Shown here: piece after piece, positions 32,081 to 33,410 of the stretch
Position numbering within the stretch: the stretch's first letter is position 1
How the letters are laid out: every line of letters begins with the position of its first letter
Assembly (NCBI GenBank): GCA_001970855.1
Contig: LSSN01000491.1
Coordinates: forward strand, 1 to 33,410
Source: Smittium culicis
Lineage: Eukaryota > Kickxellomycota > Harpellomycetes > Harpellales > Legeriomycetaceae
Direction: 5' to 3'
DNA length: 33,410 bases
Notes under the pieces: model-generated
What the model was told of the DNA's origin: nothing
What the model saw: only the letters and a program-made list of their open reading frames with translations
Databases searched by the model: none
Position numbers and translations under genes: made by a program

Positions 32081-33407
32081 TCAAACAAAGTATTGTCCTC
32101 CTGCGCCGCCTAAGCTGGAATTGACGTATGAGGGAAAAGTTTGGTCTTTGTTAGGCACAGCTTGAAATATTTGGAAATTTTCGTCGCTTATTTTCGAGCT
32201 GTCATCGCCAGACTCAATTTTCAGTATAGATGCTACATTTCCACACCTATAGCAATAGTTTGGCGCGCTCCAAACAGTAACTAGGTTTCTTGCAGGGAAC
32301 ATAAACCGGTACCCTTCTTGAACAAGCTGGTGGGCTCTTGCTATGAGCTTGAGATTGTTAACATAGTTAAACTCTTCAGTAACCTTAGCACCGAATAGCC
32401 AGCCAGCGCCGCGTGGACTGACAGCCCACCCCTCAATATCTTCAGGATCAGACCACATCAAATCTGATTATGGATTTTAAAAATAACAAGTAAAAAAGTT
32501 AGACTGCACTTCAAAGTAATGTATATATATAACTGATTACCGCAAAATGGCCCTTCGTGCGGAATTTCTAAACATCTCTGAATAGTTCGCATTTGATCTA
32601 AAGTCCTTAAATCTGGAGATAGTCCACCATGCACGCATAGAATTTGACCATCAATAATCTGGATTATTTATATTTAAAAGTATAATTTAGGATTAAAGCG
32701 AGTAAAAAAATGAGATCTTATTGAATAGCTTGAAAAGTTTAAAGCAAAAATTACCGCGGCTAAGGTTAAATAATCAAATACTTGACAGCAGTATTGCCAA
32801 ACATTCGCGTTTCCATATTTAACTTGGCATTCATCTAATTGATATAGATTATTTTCACTCATAAAACTAAGAATTGTCAAAATAGCTATCCATAATGAAA
32901 TCCAAGATTACTCAATATTTGTACTTACCGTAGAAACCATAAACTTGGGTAATCTGTCTACTCTCATGATTTCCTCGAAGCAAAGTGATTTTATTGGGGT
33001 AGCAGACTTTTAAGCAGATAAGCAAACTAAAAGTTTCTAGACTATAATATCCTCGATCTACGAAATCGCCCATAAATATATAATTTGTTTCTTCGATATC
33101 ACCACCAACTCTAAATAGCTTGAGTAAATCCCAAAATTGACCATGGATATCCCCACATACAGTGACCGGGGAATATACAGGTTGGACGTTTGATTCTTCC
33201 ATTAATAATTCCTTGACCTAATAATCAGTGATAACAATGATGAAAGAATGAATATATATTTGAGTCACACTTATTAATAAAATTTATTTTTGAAGTAAAG
33301 GGTTAGCAAACCTTTTCACATAGCTTCTTCATCTGCCTTTCGGTTAAAAACTCGCATTTTAATAACGTTTCTAGCCAAGCTTTTGGATCATCTTTTGAGC
33401 TATTCAT
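32081..33407 (-). CDS. SIT4: PP6/Sit4-type Ser/Thr protein phosphatase catalytic subunit, five exons
   Basis: Exons on the minus strand are 33407-33312, 33217-32929, 32834-32755, 32658-32541 and 32463-32081; introns are 94, 94, 96 and 77 bp. They encode 321 residues, near the usual 305-310. All metal-site motifs of the PPP family are present: GDIHG, GDFVDRG and GNHE in exon 2, HGG in exon 4, and the C-terminal [11 protein letters not shown]. The text [19 protein letters not shown] and [12 protein letters not shown] fits the PP6/Sit4/Ppe1 branch better than PP2A or PP4. The C-terminus YFV resembles the YFL tail that is carboxyl-methylated in this group. In other fungi this enzyme, with SAPS-type subunits, acts in the G1/S transition and TOR signalling. 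The ATG lies 3 bp from the window end, so the promoter is outside. The symbol follows the yeast orthologue and is an inference. Confidence 0.94.
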
Positions 33408-33410
33408 TAT

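Noticed and set aside
1..33410. CRISPR array, operon or phage-like system
   Set aside because: No regularly spaced direct repeats with unique spacers, and the genes have introns and alternate strands as in a eukaryotic nuclear genome.

Overview
The window reads as nuclear DNA of a filamentous or early-diverging fungus. Support: a Zn(II)2Cys6 transcription factor (a fungus-specific class), short introns of about 75-210 bp with GT..AG ends, very AT-rich spacers, a Sit4/PP6-type phosphatase, and retrotransposons of Ty3 and Tad/L1 type. A gut-dwelling Kickxellomycotina/Harpellales-like fungus would fit, but this is a weak guess from composition and intron style. Nuclear stops follow the standard code: the host genes end in TGA, TAG and TAA.

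Region 1 (1-12,932) has no convincing host gene. It holds a broken Ty3-type gag-protease-RT fragment on the minus strand (about 5068 to 2421) cut off by a (TCTTAG)16 array, a candidate primer-binding site and weak 5' LTR upstream of that gag, a diverged ~137-bp repeat, three short TTAA-flanked elements that look like piggyBac-type MITEs, a 43-bp duplication, and a 45-bp minisatellite that is open in frame.

Region 2 (12,933-16,836) is one large two-exon gene, a 1267-residue Zn2Cys6 regulator with an Asn/Ser/Gln-rich tail.

Region 3 (about 17.0-23.4 kb) is a non-LTR retrotransposon (ORF1 with a zinc knuckle; ORF2 with AP-endonuclease, reverse transcriptase and a C-terminal CCHC). It contains a 957-base assembly gap. 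The reading frames are almost free of indels but carry eleven premature stops, many at positions where the family has Gln or Trp. The Ty3 fragment shows the same pattern. The most interesting feature of the window is therefore a stop-generating, C-to-T/G-to-A-like decay shared by two unrelated element families, which resembles repeat-induced point mutation.

Region 4 (24.5-33.4 kb) is a compact block of ordinary genes: a single-domain rhodanese (-), an ALDH3/Hfd1-type fatty aldehyde dehydrogenase with a 19-codon first exon (-), a seven-bladed WD40 protein with an N-terminal coiled coil and five exons (+), and a complete five-exon PP6/Sit4 catalytic subunit (-) whose start lies 3 bp from the window edge. 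These genes are not an operon and share no obvious pathway. The exon joins given here come from reading frame, splice-site and family continuity, not from transcripts.
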